The notes under the pieces: generated by a model
Databases searched by the model: none
What the model saw: only the letters and a program-made list of their open reading frames with translations
What the model was told of the DNA's origin: nothing
Origin: Segatella copri
GTDB taxonomy: Bacteria > Bacteroidota > Bacteroidia > Bacteroidales > Bacteroidaceae
Direction of reading: 5' to 3'
NCBI RefSeq assembly: GCF_949820605.1
Contig: NZ_CATKVU010000006.1
Coordinates: 2,987,001-3,051,000, forward strand
Length of the DNA: 64,000 nucleotides
In this document: positions 45,307 to 54,738 of the stretch, in pieces
Numbering within the stretch: the stretch's first letter is position 1
Layout of the letters: the number at the start of each line of letters is the position of its first letter
Translations under genes and position numbers: made by a program

Positions 45307-46998
45307 ATGGCTTCAAATATAACAACATTAGTAGAAAAAGCAAAACAAGGTGACGCTGACGCTTTCAGCACATTATACCAAATGTATTATCCTAAGATGA
45401 AAGGGATATGCATCAATATTCTTAGAGAGGACAAGGCTGTCGTTGACGACCTTGTCCAAGATGCTTTTATACTTGCGTTTGTTTCATTGAAAGACTTGAA
45501 GAATACTCATAGGTTTAGTCAATGGCTTACAAGTATCACTACTAACCTTGTATTGAAATATCAGGAGAAAGGTAAGAGATACGATTTCATTTCCTTGTCT
45601 GATATAGAGGATGAATTTAGTTCCGTATTGGAAGATGGCAACACTTCCAAGCAATCAATTCCGTATGAGGAAATTATGGTAGCAATAGACAGTTTGCCTG
45701 AAGGGTATAAGAAAATATTCAACATGTCTGTTTTGGATGGCTTGTCTCATCAAGAAATCAGCGAATTACTTGATATTGCTCCACATAGTTCTTCCTCACA
45801 ATTGTCAAGGGCAAAGGCAATGTTGCGAAACATATTGTCTCCAAGAGCTATGTTTATCATCGTATTGGCGTTGATAGTCATCCCTGTATATAGATATTTT
45901 ACAGCAAAGAAAAAAATAGTTTCAGAAAATGATGTGAATATAGTTCGAACTCGAAAGCCTAATGAAGACATTACGCCTATACAAAAGAAGCCTAATGTTT
46001 CTGTTAGTAGAATACAAAACGCTATTTTGTGCTCTAATTATCGAAGTGTTCAACAGGGAAAGAACACTGTAATAACTGTTGGCGATTCGATTAAGGCAAG
46101 TCAAAATGTAATAGTCGAAATATCCGATTCTTTGCAGGATAACCAACATATTTGGGCTGATAACAAGAGAGATAGTATCATCACAAAAGATACTGTATAT
46201 ACACCTATTCCAAACGAGGAAAGATGGATTGCGGATGATACAAAGACGCACAAGAAAAGTAAATGGCAATTGCTTGCAACTGGTTCTTTGGGTACTACTC
46301 TTGCGCAAAATGTTTGTAAGATTCTAACAAGTAGCGGTGATGATATTACGAGTGAACAACCTTCAAAAAAGATTTTTACTACATGGGAAGAGTATTCTGA
46401 ATATCTACATCGCTTAACACCAACTGACCCAACGGCGGAAAATGTTGCAATGATGGATATTGCCGATAATAACAAGGGCAAAATTGAAGAGGTAGAACAT
46501 CATGACAAACCTATAATATTAGGATTGGCTGTGAACAAGAGCATAGGAAAGCATTGGAGTTTAGAAACAGGACTCCAATACTCTTACTTGAAGTCATATT
46601 TTACTTTGGGTACTGGCAATTATCGTGTTGACAAGGAACAAAAGTTGCATTACATCGGTATCCCTGTCAAGCTCTCGTACCAATTCATGGCGTACAAGAA
46701 ACTGTCGGCTTACGGTTCTGCAGGAGCAAGCATTCAGATACCATTGTCAGGAAAGACATATGCAGACTATGTAGTAGGAGGAAAGTCTGGCTATACAACG
46801 GATTGGAAGACAATACCTTCTATACAGTGGACTGTAAACACTAACATCGGAATACAATATCAATTTGCACCAAAGTTGACATTGTTTGTTGAGCCAACGC
46901 TGAATTGGTACATTCCGAATGGAAGCGAAGTCAAGAATACTTGGACAGAACGTCCATTTACATTGACTGTACCTTTCGGTATTAGGCTCTCTTGGTAA
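45307..46998 (+). CDS. ECF sigma factor fused to a transmembrane helix and outer-membrane beta-barrel
   Basis: 563 residues in one uninterrupted frame. Residues 5-90 are sigma region 2 (DLVQDAFILAFVSLKDL, FSQWLTSITTNLV). Residues 120-175 are region 4 (LPEGYKKIFNMSVLDGLSHQEISELLDI, SSSSQLSRAKAML). A hydrophobic helix spans 181-198 followed by KKK. A charged periplasmic-type linker runs to about 315. From about 318 (KWQLLATGSLGTTL) alternating aromatic strands form a barrel, ending in the aromatic residue W563 of FTLTVPFGIRLSW as expected of Bam substrates. Sigma, membrane anchor and barrel are normally on separate proteins. Confidence 0.88.
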   Translation: MASNITTLVEKAKQGDADAFSTLYQMYYPKMKGICINILREDKAVVDDLVQDAFILAFVSLKDLKNTHRFSQWLTSITTNLVLKYQEKGKRYDFISLSDIEDEFSSVLEDGNTSKQSIPYEEIMVAIDSLPEGYKKIFNMSVLDGLSHQEISELLDIAPHSSSSQLSRAKAMLRNILSPRAMFIIVLALIVIPVYRYFTAKKKIVSENDVNIVRTRKPNEDITPIQKKPNVSVSRIQNAILCSNYRSVQQGKNTVITVGDSIKASQNVIVEISDSLQDNQHIWADNKRDSIITKDTVYTPIPNEERWIADDTKTHKKSKWQLLATGSLGTTLAQNVCKILTSSGDDITSEQPSKKIFTTWEEYSEYLHRLTPTDPTAENVAMMDIADNNKGKIEEVEHHDKPIILGLAVNKSIGKHWSLETGLQYSYLKSYFTLGTGNYRVDKEQKLHYIGIPVKLSYQFMAYKKLSAYGSAGASIQIPLSGKTYADYVVGGKSGYTTDWKTIPSIQWTVNTNIGIQYQFAPKLTLFVEPTLNWYIPNGSEVKNTWTERPFTLTVPFGIRLSW

Positions 46999-47073
46999 GA
47001 AAGTATCATTTTGCATGCAGTCTTTATGAATGATCTGTATCTATATATACAGAAAAGTCAAAAAATAAGATAC

Positions 47074-47868
47074 ATGCAAAAAAGACATACAGACAGAAAG
47101 ATGTATTTCCGTGACTTGGAGATAACATCTAAGGAGTTTTACATCAGCTATTTGTCAGATTTTACGGAACTGACATCAAAGAGTAGAATCTTGGAGGTAG
47201 GCTGTGGTGAAGGAGGAAACTTAGTTCCCTTTGCACAGTTGGGCTGCAAAGTGACAGGTATAGATATTGCCGAATGCAGAATTAAAGAAGCCAAAGCATA
47301 CTTTTCTGAAATCAGCAATCATGTCACATTTGTATGCAGTGATTTCATGCAATATCCTGTTCCATGTAATGAAGAGGATAAATATGACGTAATACTATTA
47401 CATGATGTGATAGAACACGTTCCGACAAAAGAGCCATTTCTTGCACACCTAAGAAAGTTTATGAAAACAAAAGGCGTGCTGTTTGTCGGATTCCCCGCAT
47501 GGCAAATGCCTTTTGGAGGACATCAACAGATTTGCAGAAGCAAACTTTGCTCACATCTGCCATTCATTCACTTGCTGCCAAACCCTTTATACCGGTTGTT
47601 GCTAAAAACATGCAATGAAAAAAAAGGAACTATGAATGAGCTTATGAGCATAAAAGAATGCCGAACAAGTATAGAGTTGTTTGAAAGACTCATACACCAA
47701 TGCGGCTTCTCGATAACAGACCAAAAACTTTGGTTTATCAATCCTCATTACAAGCAGAAGTTCCACCTTACCCCACGACTCTTGCCACATTGGGTCTGGA
47801 AGATGAAGTATATCAGAAATTTCTTCACCACTTCATGCTGGTATATATTGACCATAAGCCATAAATAG
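47074..47868 (+). CDS. Class I SAM-dependent methyltransferase
   Basis: 264 residues from ATG 47074 (MQKRHTDRKMYFRDLEITSKEF); earlier starts at 47011 and 47026 lack similarity. The SAM-binding motif I is RILEVGCGEGGNLVPFAQLGCKVTGIDIAE and motif II is KYDVILLHDVIEHV. The substrate is unknown; such enzymes often act on glycans or lipids. It lies 75 bp after the sigma/barrel gene and may be co-transcribed. Confidence 0.88.
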   Translation: MQKRHTDRKMYFRDLEITSKEFYISYLSDFTELTSKSRILEVGCGEGGNLVPFAQLGCKVTGIDIAECRIKEAKAYFSEISNHVTFVCSDFMQYPVPCNEEDKYDVILLHDVIEHVPTKEPFLAHLRKFMKTKGVLFVGFPAWQMPFGGHQQICRSKLCSHLPFIHLLPNPLYRLLLKTCNEKKGTMNELMSIKECRTSIELFERLIHQCGFSITDQKLWFINPHYKQKFHLTPRLLPHWVWKMKYIRNFFTTSCWYILTISHK

Positions 47869-47961
47869 AACTTACGTTCTTTAGGCAACCATTGAATCTA
47901 TGAAACAATAAATAAGATATACTTAACCATTTCGGAAAAGCAGACTCCAAAAAACAGTATT

Positions 47962-48283
47962 GGAATCTGTTTTCAGTCTTGCTTTAATCTGAAGTCTATT
48001 CAGTTCCCTCCATCATTGAGAACAATTGGTAATCATGCATTCCAGTCTTGCTCAAATCTTGAGAGTATCAGTCTCCCAGGCTTAACCACCATTGCAGAGA
48101 GCACTTTCGATGGTTGTAGTAAACTACAGGAAGTAAGAGTTCCTAGCACATTGGAGCGTATCGGTGACATGGCTTTCAACAATTGCAACAATTTGAACAA
48201 CGTATATATTTATACCGTTCTCCCTATCAACATCGACCAGAATACGTTTACCAATTTCAAGGCTACTACCCTTTGGGTGCCAT
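47962..48283 (+). pseudogene. Leucine-rich repeat (BspA-like) fragment, copy B
   Basis: LRR_5 repeats in the frame of 48016: SCFNLKSIQFPPSLRTIGNHAFQSCSNLESISLPGL, then STFDGCSKLQEVRVPSTLERIGDMAF and ending in ATTLWVPFG. It lacks a start and signal peptide and its 3' end is replaced by the complement of an ATPase fragment. It holds one repeat more at its 5' end than copy A and no stop codon. Confidence 0.78.
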
Positions 48284-48306
48284 TTGGGATTATATTCTGT
48301 ACTATT

Positions 48307-48801
48307 TTACATCATTTCCTTCTTAAACCAAAGCTCGAACACACAGTCGGCGATGAAAACTCCATCCTTTTCCAAGGTGATCAATTCCTTGTCGATGAGG
48401 GCTTTCTTGATGCGGTCGATATTGGATTTGCTGCCCAGCGGATAGGTTTCAGCTACAGCCTGGACGGTGAAACCTGAGTGGACGCCACTGCAGAGGAGGC
48501 GCAGAAAATTGAGTTGATAGGTGGTTAAGCCCTCGGTTTGCTGTACGAAAAGACCATGACATTGTTGCAGCAAGGCGCTGATGCCGCTTTGCAAAGTTTC
48601 TTCGTTTACTTCTTTCTCGGTTTCTGCCATCACGTTCCAAGCTAGTTGCTGCACGTAGGAAGAATAATTCTTTACGGTTTTACAGATTCTTGTAGCATAT
48701 TCCTCAGATATACTCTTACCATATTTCTCGAACCGGGAGCAGATGAAAGGCACCCAATATTCTGTAGGGATGCAATCCAGGTGAAGCATCTCTCCAAACA
48801 T
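48307..48801 (-). pseudogene. 5'-truncated AAA ATPase fragment, copy B
   Basis: The same 164-codon remnant as copy A, with the same junction into AAGCAAAAAAAGTTCAC. A few substitutions (KTVKNY, VQQTEGL, FTVQAV) separate it from copy A and from the intact gene at 55343. Confidence 0.85.
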
Positions 48802-48926
48802 AAGCAAAAAAAGTTCACAAGGTTGTGGACCACAAACTTGTGAACTTTTAATATTATTTTGTAAATCAAGTATTTAAATGTGAGGAGAATTTACAGGCTA
48901 AGAGTCTGAGTGTGTTCTTTGTCTCA

Positions 48927-50375
48927 TTAAATAAACAATTCATCTATCGTAATCTGTTTCTGTACGATGTCGCTATGTTTGTTCTGCTTCAATCCGAAAG
49001 AAGTAATCAATGTGAGGAGAAGCGATTTGGAAGTCTTAGTCTCTTCTGTGAAGATACGCAGTTTCTCCAGCAACTTCTCCTCATATTCCTTGCTGATTTC
49101 GAATTTGCTCTTGTAGAATTTCATCTCACAGATATTGATGGTTTCATCTTTCCGGTCTATCAGCAAGTCTATTTGAGTTCCCTTTTCTGTGTTGCTGCTT
49201 CGCCATGAGCAAACCAAGGTCTGTACTCCCGAAATTCCCAAGGCGTGCTTGATTTTGTCTATATGGTTTAGACAAAGCATCTCGAAAGACAAGCCAGCCC
49301 AAGTATGGTATAGCTGACTGTTCTGGGAGGATGACCAGAAACTGGAATCCTGATACTTGTTGTGCTTGATGAACCGGAAGTAGAAGAGTGTATAGAAATC
49401 TACTAACTGGAATAAGGTGTTTCGCTTTTGGCGAATGTCGGAAGTCATCTTATTGGCTGTACTGAATGGTTTATACAGACGGATGAATCCGCATTGTTCC
49501 AATTCTTCCAGTACAGTAGAGAAGGCTCCATTATCTTTTCCTCCCGATGCCTTGACCAGTTCCTGTCGGGTCATACCCATTCCTTTGGTAGCAAGGGCAG
49601 TAACCACGGCGATATGGTCGGCTGATTTCTTAAACAAAGCTCTGTATAAGTCGTTGAACTCATCTTTCAGTTCTGCATTGTCTGCGAAAAACAGCTGGTC
49701 GATGTTCTGTGCCAGACTTTTCGATTTATCCATCATTGACAGATAATAAGGTATTCCTCCCATGACCATATAGCATTCTGCTATCTGTTTTCGGCTGTAG
49801 CCGAAGTGGTAAGCCTTGAAGTATTCTTCGCATTCGTGCAGGGTGAATGGTTTTACAATCAGATGATGGGTCAGTCGGTTGTGCAAGCCACCACGGTTGC
49901 GAATCAGGTTGTTGATCATCCAGGAGGTGGCGGATCCGCAAACGATGAGTTTGATGTCGTTGCGCAGTACAGCCCAGCTGTTCCAGAAGTTTTCCAGTGC
50001 AGGTATGAATCCCGATTTGGCGGTATCCATCCATGGCAATTCATCGATGAATATTACTTTCTTGCCTTCCGGAAGTGTTTCTATGTATTGTGACAGGGCA
50101 TAGAATGCCAGCAGCCAGCTCTTGAATGTCTGCAGAGTGGTGGAGTGGGTATATTTTTGCAGGGCAATGCTGAAGTTGACAAGCTGTTCTCCTTTGGCAA
50201 CTCCGTTCATTCCTGTCATGAAGAAGGCAAAATGATCCTCTACGGCTTTTCTGATGAGAAAAGTCTTGCCTACACGACGTCTTCCATAGACGGCGATAAA
50301 CTCTGATCTATCGGAGTTTATATATTCATTGAGCAGTTTGAGTTCTGCTTCTCTTCCTATCAGTCTCTGTTCCAT
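48927..50375 (-). CDS. AAA-family ATPase with DUF234-type nuclease-like tail, copy B
   Basis: 482 residues, like copy A at 40570 in all motifs (GRRRVGKT, IDELPW, QIDLLIDRKDETINICEMKF). It differs from copy A at a handful of residues, for example L instead of M in THHLIVKPF, L for Q near EELEQCG, and D for A in LNHIDKIK. Both copies are open throughout, so selection or recent duplication has kept them intact. Confidence 0.88.
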   Translation of the reverse strand: MEQRLIGREAELKLLNEYINSDRSEFIAVYGRRRVGKTFLIRKAVEDHFAFFMTGMNGVAKGEQLVNFSIALQKYTHSTTLQTFKSWLLAFYALSQYIETLPEGKKVIFIDELPWMDTAKSGFIPALENFWNSWAVLRNDIKLIVCGSATSWMINNLIRNRGGLHNRLTHHLIVKPFTLHECEEYFKAYHFGYSRKQIAECYMVMGGIPYYLSMMDKSKSLAQNIDQLFFADNAELKDEFNDLYRALFKKSADHIAVVTALATKGMGMTRQELVKASGGKDNGAFSTVLEELEQCGFIRLYKPFSTANKMTSDIRQKRNTLFQLVDFYTLFYFRFIKHNKYQDSSFWSSSQNSQLYHTWAGLSFEMLCLNHIDKIKHALGISGVQTLVCSWRSSNTEKGTQIDLLIDRKDETINICEMKFYKSKFEISKEYEEKLLEKLRIFTEETKTSKSLLLTLITSFGLKQNKHSDIVQKQITIDELFI

Positions 50376-51279
50376 ATCTTTCGTTATTTTCTTTTTGCAA
50401 AGAATAATGCAAGCGAGCGCAATGAAAGCTTGCTTTCAAATTGCGAGTGCAGCCTATTTTCTGCGCAAAGATATGAAAAAATACCCATTAGCGCAAATTA
50501 TTCGTGGATAATCTGCGCTAATGATGTGAAAAAAGTACGTTAGCGCAGATTATCTGTGTGTTTTGGTCTTTTTATTTAATACAGAATCATCGGCAAGAAG
50601 GGATAAACAGGGGCTACTATTTCTTCGATTTACCAAGTTGGTAAAACCTGATTCTGCGTCTTTGATTCTTCTACATGGTAAGAAAAATTGGCAGCAGGGA
50701 TGCTTCCCGTCACGATGAATGGATTATATTGATAGTCATATCTTCTTCTTCAGTTATAATTATTTAGGTGCAAGGATAAGGCTAATATTTGGATAATGGT
50801 GGATGACTGAGATATAATTCTGTCAAATCTATGCTAAAATACTACGATTTGGCAAAATGGCGGAATGTTTTTAGGCTCTTGTCCCATCATCTATGAATAC
50901 CGCCAATATTCTGACAACAAGGACAAGCAGACTGGAGGTTCACGCATAGGTGTGACCTGTTCTGTCGTTTGTTGTTGTGTAGGTCGCTTGGCGGTAACCG
51001 ATAGATGTGACAAACTGAAGGAATGGTTGCATGCCTTTTACTTTTTACCTAAAAACGGAATAGCATTAGCCACCGCAACGATTACCATAACTAAAAAATA
51101 TTAATTAAAACTTTTGACTATAATTGCTTCAATAGAAAATATTGCTGCTTCGCAACACTTTTTTGCCGTTTCGAATAAGGAGACGTTGTGTATAAAAACA
51201 AACTATTGTACTTTTGCAGCATAATAATAAGTTCTCAGGCAACTTGTCCTTTGAACGAACCCATAAATTGAAGCATAAA
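50376..51279. other. Gene-poor stretch with ATPase remnants
   Basis: Holds the end of duplicated block B with a hairpin at 50507-50556. At 50634-50652 CAAGTTGGTAAAACCTG would encode QVGKT, a scrap of a DUF4143 ATPase Walker A motif followed by a stop. A possible small frame with a frameshift lies at about 50831-51104 (LKYYDLAKWR, then YEYRQYSDNKDKQTGG); its family was not recognised. A promoter motif TACTTTTG lies at 51209-51216. Confidence 0.5.
51209..51216 (+). promoter_or_regulatory. -7 promoter motif for the lipoprotein gene
   Basis: TACTTTTG followed by CAGC, 64 bp upstream of the ATG at 51280. It overlaps the in-frame ORF start at 51214 and so excludes it. Confidence 0.6.
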
Positions 51280-52173
51280 ATGAAAAAGTTTGGATTTAGA
51301 CATTTGATGTACGGATGGCTTGCTGTCGTAGCCCTTGTGCTGACTTCATGCGACTCTGAAAATGTGACACCGATCAATGACAAAACTTTGCCGGAGGCCA
51401 TTGCCAAAGATTTCCACGAACGCTGCGAGGACTACACTATCAAACGCGTTTACACAGGTCCAGTGCCTTACTTCGACAGTGGAGCAATGGAAACGTATGT
51501 CACCTCTGAGGACAACGCGGGGAATGAGTGCGTGGTTGTATACGTTGACAATGCGTGGAACCGCACAGTGCGGATGCTCTCTGACATTGACCAGTTGCCC
51601 AGCTCGGTGCGATACCGGCTGCTCACGATAAACCAGGAGGCCAGAAACGATGAATTCTGGGAGATAAAGGAAGTGACACAGGCCAGCATAAACGGGACAT
51701 ACTATATTCTCTGCTATCTGCAGGACACTCCCAAGCTCAAGAATCTCGTCCACACACTTGTCATCGACAGCAAAGGAACGGTGGTCAAGGCATGCACATA
51801 CAAACTGAACGACGCTGAATATATAGGTACGATTCCTGGCGATATGGAATGGATTACAGCGCACTACAAAGGCTCCGAAGTGCTTGGTTTTGTCAACGAC
51901 AGCGGCGATGACAACTATCTCATCATGCACGACGGCGTGCTGAAGTCCGTATACTTCAAAACTTCCCGCAAGGGTACGACATGGAAAGAAACCTGTTACC
52001 CCTTGCCGAAAGGCACAACGGTACCAAGCAATGTATTGGAATCCTTACACGCTGACTACCCTGATTTCACCTATACTGAGGTCTCTATTGTTGAAACCCC
52101 AGACGGAATAGTCTACCTCTTTACCGATGGAAACAGCCCCGACCGTTTAGGGCATTATGTTGAAGCAAACTAA
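51280..52173 (+). CDS. Putative lipoprotein with PepSY-like repeats
   Basis: 297 residues. The signal peptide ends in the lipobox LTSC (YGWLAVVALVLTSC). The mature part seems to hold repeated PepSY-like units: LPEAIAKDFHERCEDYTIKRVY at the start and VLESLHADYPDFTYTEVSIVETPDG near the end. Such proteins are usually periplasmic or surface lipoproteins of unknown role. Followed on the same strand by an outer-membrane protein and then, convergently, a LytTR two-component pair. Confidence 0.7.
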   Translation: MKKFGFRHLMYGWLAVVALVLTSCDSENVTPINDKTLPEAIAKDFHERCEDYTIKRVYTGPVPYFDSGAMETYVTSEDNAGNECVVVYVDNAWNRTVRMLSDIDQLPSSVRYRLLTINQEARNDEFWEIKEVTQASINGTYYILCYLQDTPKLKNLVHTLVIDSKGTVVKACTYKLNDAEYIGTIPGDMEWITAHYKGSEVLGFVNDSGDDNYLIMHDGVLKSVYFKTSRKGTTWKETCYPLPKGTTVPSNVLESLHADYPDFTYTEVSIVETPDGIVYLFTDGNSPDRLGHYVEAN

Positions 52174-52314
52174 AGACAGTATGAAATCGTCTGAAGATTT
52201 GCCTTTATTTTTAAGGCGTTTTGGAGCCTTGAAGAGGGAGTGTTGCAAGCTACACGACCGATGAACGTGGGTGATAGAATATCCACCGACAATAAACATA
52301 TGATAAAATATATA

Positions 52315-52893
52315 ATGAGAAAGATTGTATTATCATTATTTGCATTATGCTGTTTTTCGGCAGTAATGGCACAACAGAAGACACGTAACCTGTCTGTAGA
52401 ATTACTTGGTGCCCAAAATATTGTGGGCATCAACTACGACAGTAGATTCGATGGAAACTCCGGGTTAGGCTACCGCATAGGCATTGGCTATGGCTATGGA
52501 GACAATTCTGGTTTGTTCGACCAGAAAATCAATGGCGTTGGCGTTCCGTTGGAGCTAAACTATCTGCTCGGAAAGAAGAATAGCAAATTGGAGCTGGGTT
52601 TCGGTGCGAGTCTTGGTGTATATCAAGTAAAGGAAACAATGGGATACGTCAAAGATACAGGGTGGTATCCAGGTGGGGAGAATACAGACGAAACTTCTCC
52701 TAAAATTGATTTTTATACTTCATCAAAAACTCAATTCGGCTATTTTCTCTTCGGCAACATCGGCTACCGCTATCAGCGCCCCAACGGATTCATGTTTCGT
52801 GTTGGCGTATCGCCGTCCTTCAATTTCGGAGACAAGTATGGACTCAAAAAGGCAGCCTTCTTTCCATATATCGGTTTAGGTTGGTCGTTCTAA
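52315..52893 (+). CDS. Small outer-membrane beta-barrel protein
   Basis: 192 residues from ATG 52315 (MRKIVLSLFALCCFSAVMAQ, a clear signal peptide ending AMA-Q). The mature part has alternating aromatic/glycine strands, LGYRIGIGYGYG, LELGFGASLGVYQV, GYFLFGNIGYRYQRP and the final FFPYIGLGWSF with an aromatic terminal residue. It is probably an eight-stranded barrel. The in-frame start at 52240 adds no signal sequence. Likely regulated by, or linked to, the nearby LytTR system. Confidence 0.85.
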   Translation: MRKIVLSLFALCCFSAVMAQQKTRNLSVELLGAQNIVGINYDSRFDGNSGLGYRIGIGYGYGDNSGLFDQKINGVGVPLELNYLLGKKNSKLELGFGASLGVYQVKETMGYVKDTGWYPGGENTDETSPKIDFYTSSKTQFGYFLFGNIGYRYQRPNGFMFRVGVSPSFNFGDKYGLKKAAFFPYIGLGWSF

Positions 52894-52901
52894 GTAGATT
52901 T

Positions 52902-52941
52902 CGAGTGCTCCAGATGCATATTTATGCTTCAGGAGCACTCG
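52902..52941. terminator. Bidirectional terminator
   Basis: CGAGTGCTCC (52902-52911) and GGAGCACTCG (52932-52941) form a perfect 10-bp stem between the convergent barrel and response regulator genes, with T-rich sequence on the plus side. Confidence 0.8.
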
Positions 52942-52947
52942 CTTTAA

Positions 52948-53703
52948 TTATTTTTCCAACCATTTCTTAAACAATGTCGCTTTCTCCTTGCTTATCACAA
53001 TATTCTCATCCTCACATCCTTTCAATCTTACTATGAGTTTGGAACTGAAGTAAAAACTGATTTTCCTGATGCCATTAATGTTGGCGATATACTGTCGATT
53101 GAGACGGAAGAAACGGGCAGGGTCTAAAGCCTGCTCCAGGTCGTTCATGCTCATGGGCAGCGGATAGGATGTGCCGTCGACAGCAAACGCCGTGATTCGG
53201 TTGTCGTGTATATTGATGTAGCTTATGTCGTCGGCGCAGAGCATGCAAAGCTCGTCGCCTTTCGTGATTAGGAAGCGCTCACGGTATTGGCGTGTGTCGT
53301 TAAGCACGCCGTGCAGAGGTCTCTCTACGGCAGACTGTTGTGCATTGCGGTTAAGCTGCAGCTTGCCGATTGCGGCACATAGCTCGTTTGCGTCAATCGG
53401 CTTCATCAGATAGTCGAGTCCGTTGTTCTTAATCGCCTCCATTGCGTATTCATCGTAAGCCGTGGTGAATATCACGAACGACTGTGGCATCACCTTGCGG
53501 AACGCTTCAAACACGTCGCCGTCAGCAAGTCGGATGTCGGAGAAGATAAGGTCATAGTCGTTGTTGGCGGCAAGCTCCTCTGTCACCTCCGCCACACTTT
53601 TCAGCGGTCCATGCACGTCTATCGTGTCGTCAATATCCATAATGAGCCTTTTCAGACGTCTTGCGCTGAAATGGTCGTCTTCTATAATCAATACCTTTTG
53701 CAT
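52948..53703 (-). CDS. LytTR-type response regulator
   Basis: 251 residues. The receiver domain has IIEDDHFSARRLKRLI, the phospho-acceptor aspartate in DLIFSDIRLADGD, FTTAYDEYAMEA and the MKPID lysine. The LytTR DNA-binding domain (about 145-251) has DDISYINIHDNRITAFAVDGTSYPLP and FFRLNRQYIANINGI. It is the partner of the kinase 7 bp upstream. Confidence 0.94.
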   Translation of the reverse strand: MQKVLIIEDDHFSARRLKRLIMDIDDTIDVHGPLKSVAEVTEELAANNDYDLIFSDIRLADGDVFEAFRKVMPQSFVIFTTAYDEYAMEAIKNNGLDYLMKPIDANELCAAIGKLQLNRNAQQSAVERPLHGVLNDTRQYRERFLITKGDELCMLCADDISYINIHDNRITAFAVDGTSYPLPMSMNDLEQALDPARFFRLNRQYIANINGIRKISFYFSSKLIVRLKGCEDENIVISKEKATLFKKWLEK

Positions 53704-53710
53704 CGTTCTT

Positions 53711-54736
53711 CTATTGTTTTCGTTTTATGATTGGCAGTCGCACCTCAAAGGCATCCTGTCTGGCTACGAACTCTGGCTCTGCCTCGCCCTCCAGTCGGTA
53801 GCGTTGCTTCAGGTTGCTGATACCTATTCCGTACGACTCTATGCTCTGGTCGTTGGTCTGGTTGGTATATATGCGGTTGTTCTTTATGACGAGCATGTCG
53901 CCCTGGCGCCCAATAGACACATGAAGCTCAGTGCCGCTCTGCGGACAGTTGTGCTTCACGGCATTCTCGATGATAAGCTGTAGACTCAGCGAGAGGATGC
54001 ATTCGTTGCGGTCGCCGTGCAAATTGTCGGCGTGCAGGACGATGGTGTTGTCGTAGCGCATGTTGAGCAGGCCGATGTACGACTTGATGAAGTCGGTGCC
54101 GTCGGCAAGGGTTATATACTCCTTGTCGATATGCTGAAGTATGTAGCGGTAGATATGTGAGAGTTTCACGACATAGTCCTCAGCCATCTTCGGGTTTTCC
54201 CCTATCATTCCAGCAAGTGAACTAAAACTGTTGAACACGAAATGTGGGTCCAACTGCAGCATAAGGTATCGCTTCTGTAAGGCGAGGTTCTCCTTGCCTT
54301 TCAGAACAATCATGTCGGAGAAGTGCATCGAAAGGTGGATGAGCGCTACAAGACTCGCTATCAGTCCAAATAGGAAAGACGTTCCCCATATATCCTGCAT
54401 CATAAGCTTAGGTGCTACAAGGCTCAGCAGCAGTTCGCAGCCACCAGCAATAAGCAGGTTGAAGCCCAACACCACCAGTCCGTTCTGCACAAACACACGG
54501 TGGCCCTGCCATTCGCGCCAAAAGCGCTGCTGTTTGAACAGCCATCGGTTGAGATACAAACTCGAAAGCGAGAACAAACCGCAGAGTGCAAAGTCAACAA
54601 GCAACTCAGGATACAGTCCGCTTACCGACTGTAGGAAGTCGGGCAGGTCAACCAATATCCAGATGATATCGTACAGGAAGAAGAATATAAGCGAGTAGAC
54701 AAGCCACTCAAGAAAAGAGTTCTTGGATCTATGCAT
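53711..54736 (-). CDS. LytS-type histidine kinase
   Basis: 341 residues. Four transmembrane segments lie in the first 140 residues. The His_kinase domain has the phospho-acceptor H in LQLDPHFVFNSFSSLAGMI, and the ATPase part has LQLIIENAVKHN and SYGIGISNLKQRY. It signals to the adjacent LytTR regulator. The start lies 2 bp after the end of the truncated ATPase, showing a recombination point. Confidence 0.94.
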   Translation of the reverse strand: MHRSKNSFLEWLVYSLIFFFLYDIIWILVDLPDFLQSVSGLYPELLVDFALCGLFSLSSLYLNRWLFKQQRFWREWQGHRVFVQNGLVVLGFNLLIAGGCELLLSLVAPKLMMQDIWGTSFLFGLIASLVALIHLSMHFSDMIVLKGKENLALQKRYLMLQLDPHFVFNSFSSLAGMIGENPKMAEDYVVKLSHIYRYILQHIDKEYITLADGTDFIKSYIGLLNMRYDNTIVLHADNLHGDRNECILSLSLQLIIENAVKHNCPQSGTELHVSIGRQGDMLVIKNNRIYTNQTNDQSIESYGIGISNLKQRYRLEGEAEPEFVARQDAFEVRLPIIKRKQ

Positions 54737-54738
54737 AA

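Larger units (their letters stand above)
48040..50616. repeat. 2.5-kb duplicated block, copy B
   Basis: Partner of 39683-42205. Differences are scattered substitutions in the genes, the insertion ATCTTT next to the ATPase start, and a longer GCGCAGATTATC hairpin at 50507-50556. Confidence 0.93.

Noticed and set aside
45840..45910. Frameshift joining a sigma gene and a separate barrel gene
   Set aside because: The frame is continuous through the membrane helix and linker, codon composition does not change, and no second start signal or stop is visible; sequencing error cannot be excluded.
50865..51104. Plus-strand ORF of 79 residues
   Set aside because: Its N-terminal part seems to lie in another frame (LKYYDLAKWR), suggesting a decayed gene; no family recognised, so not listed as a CDS.
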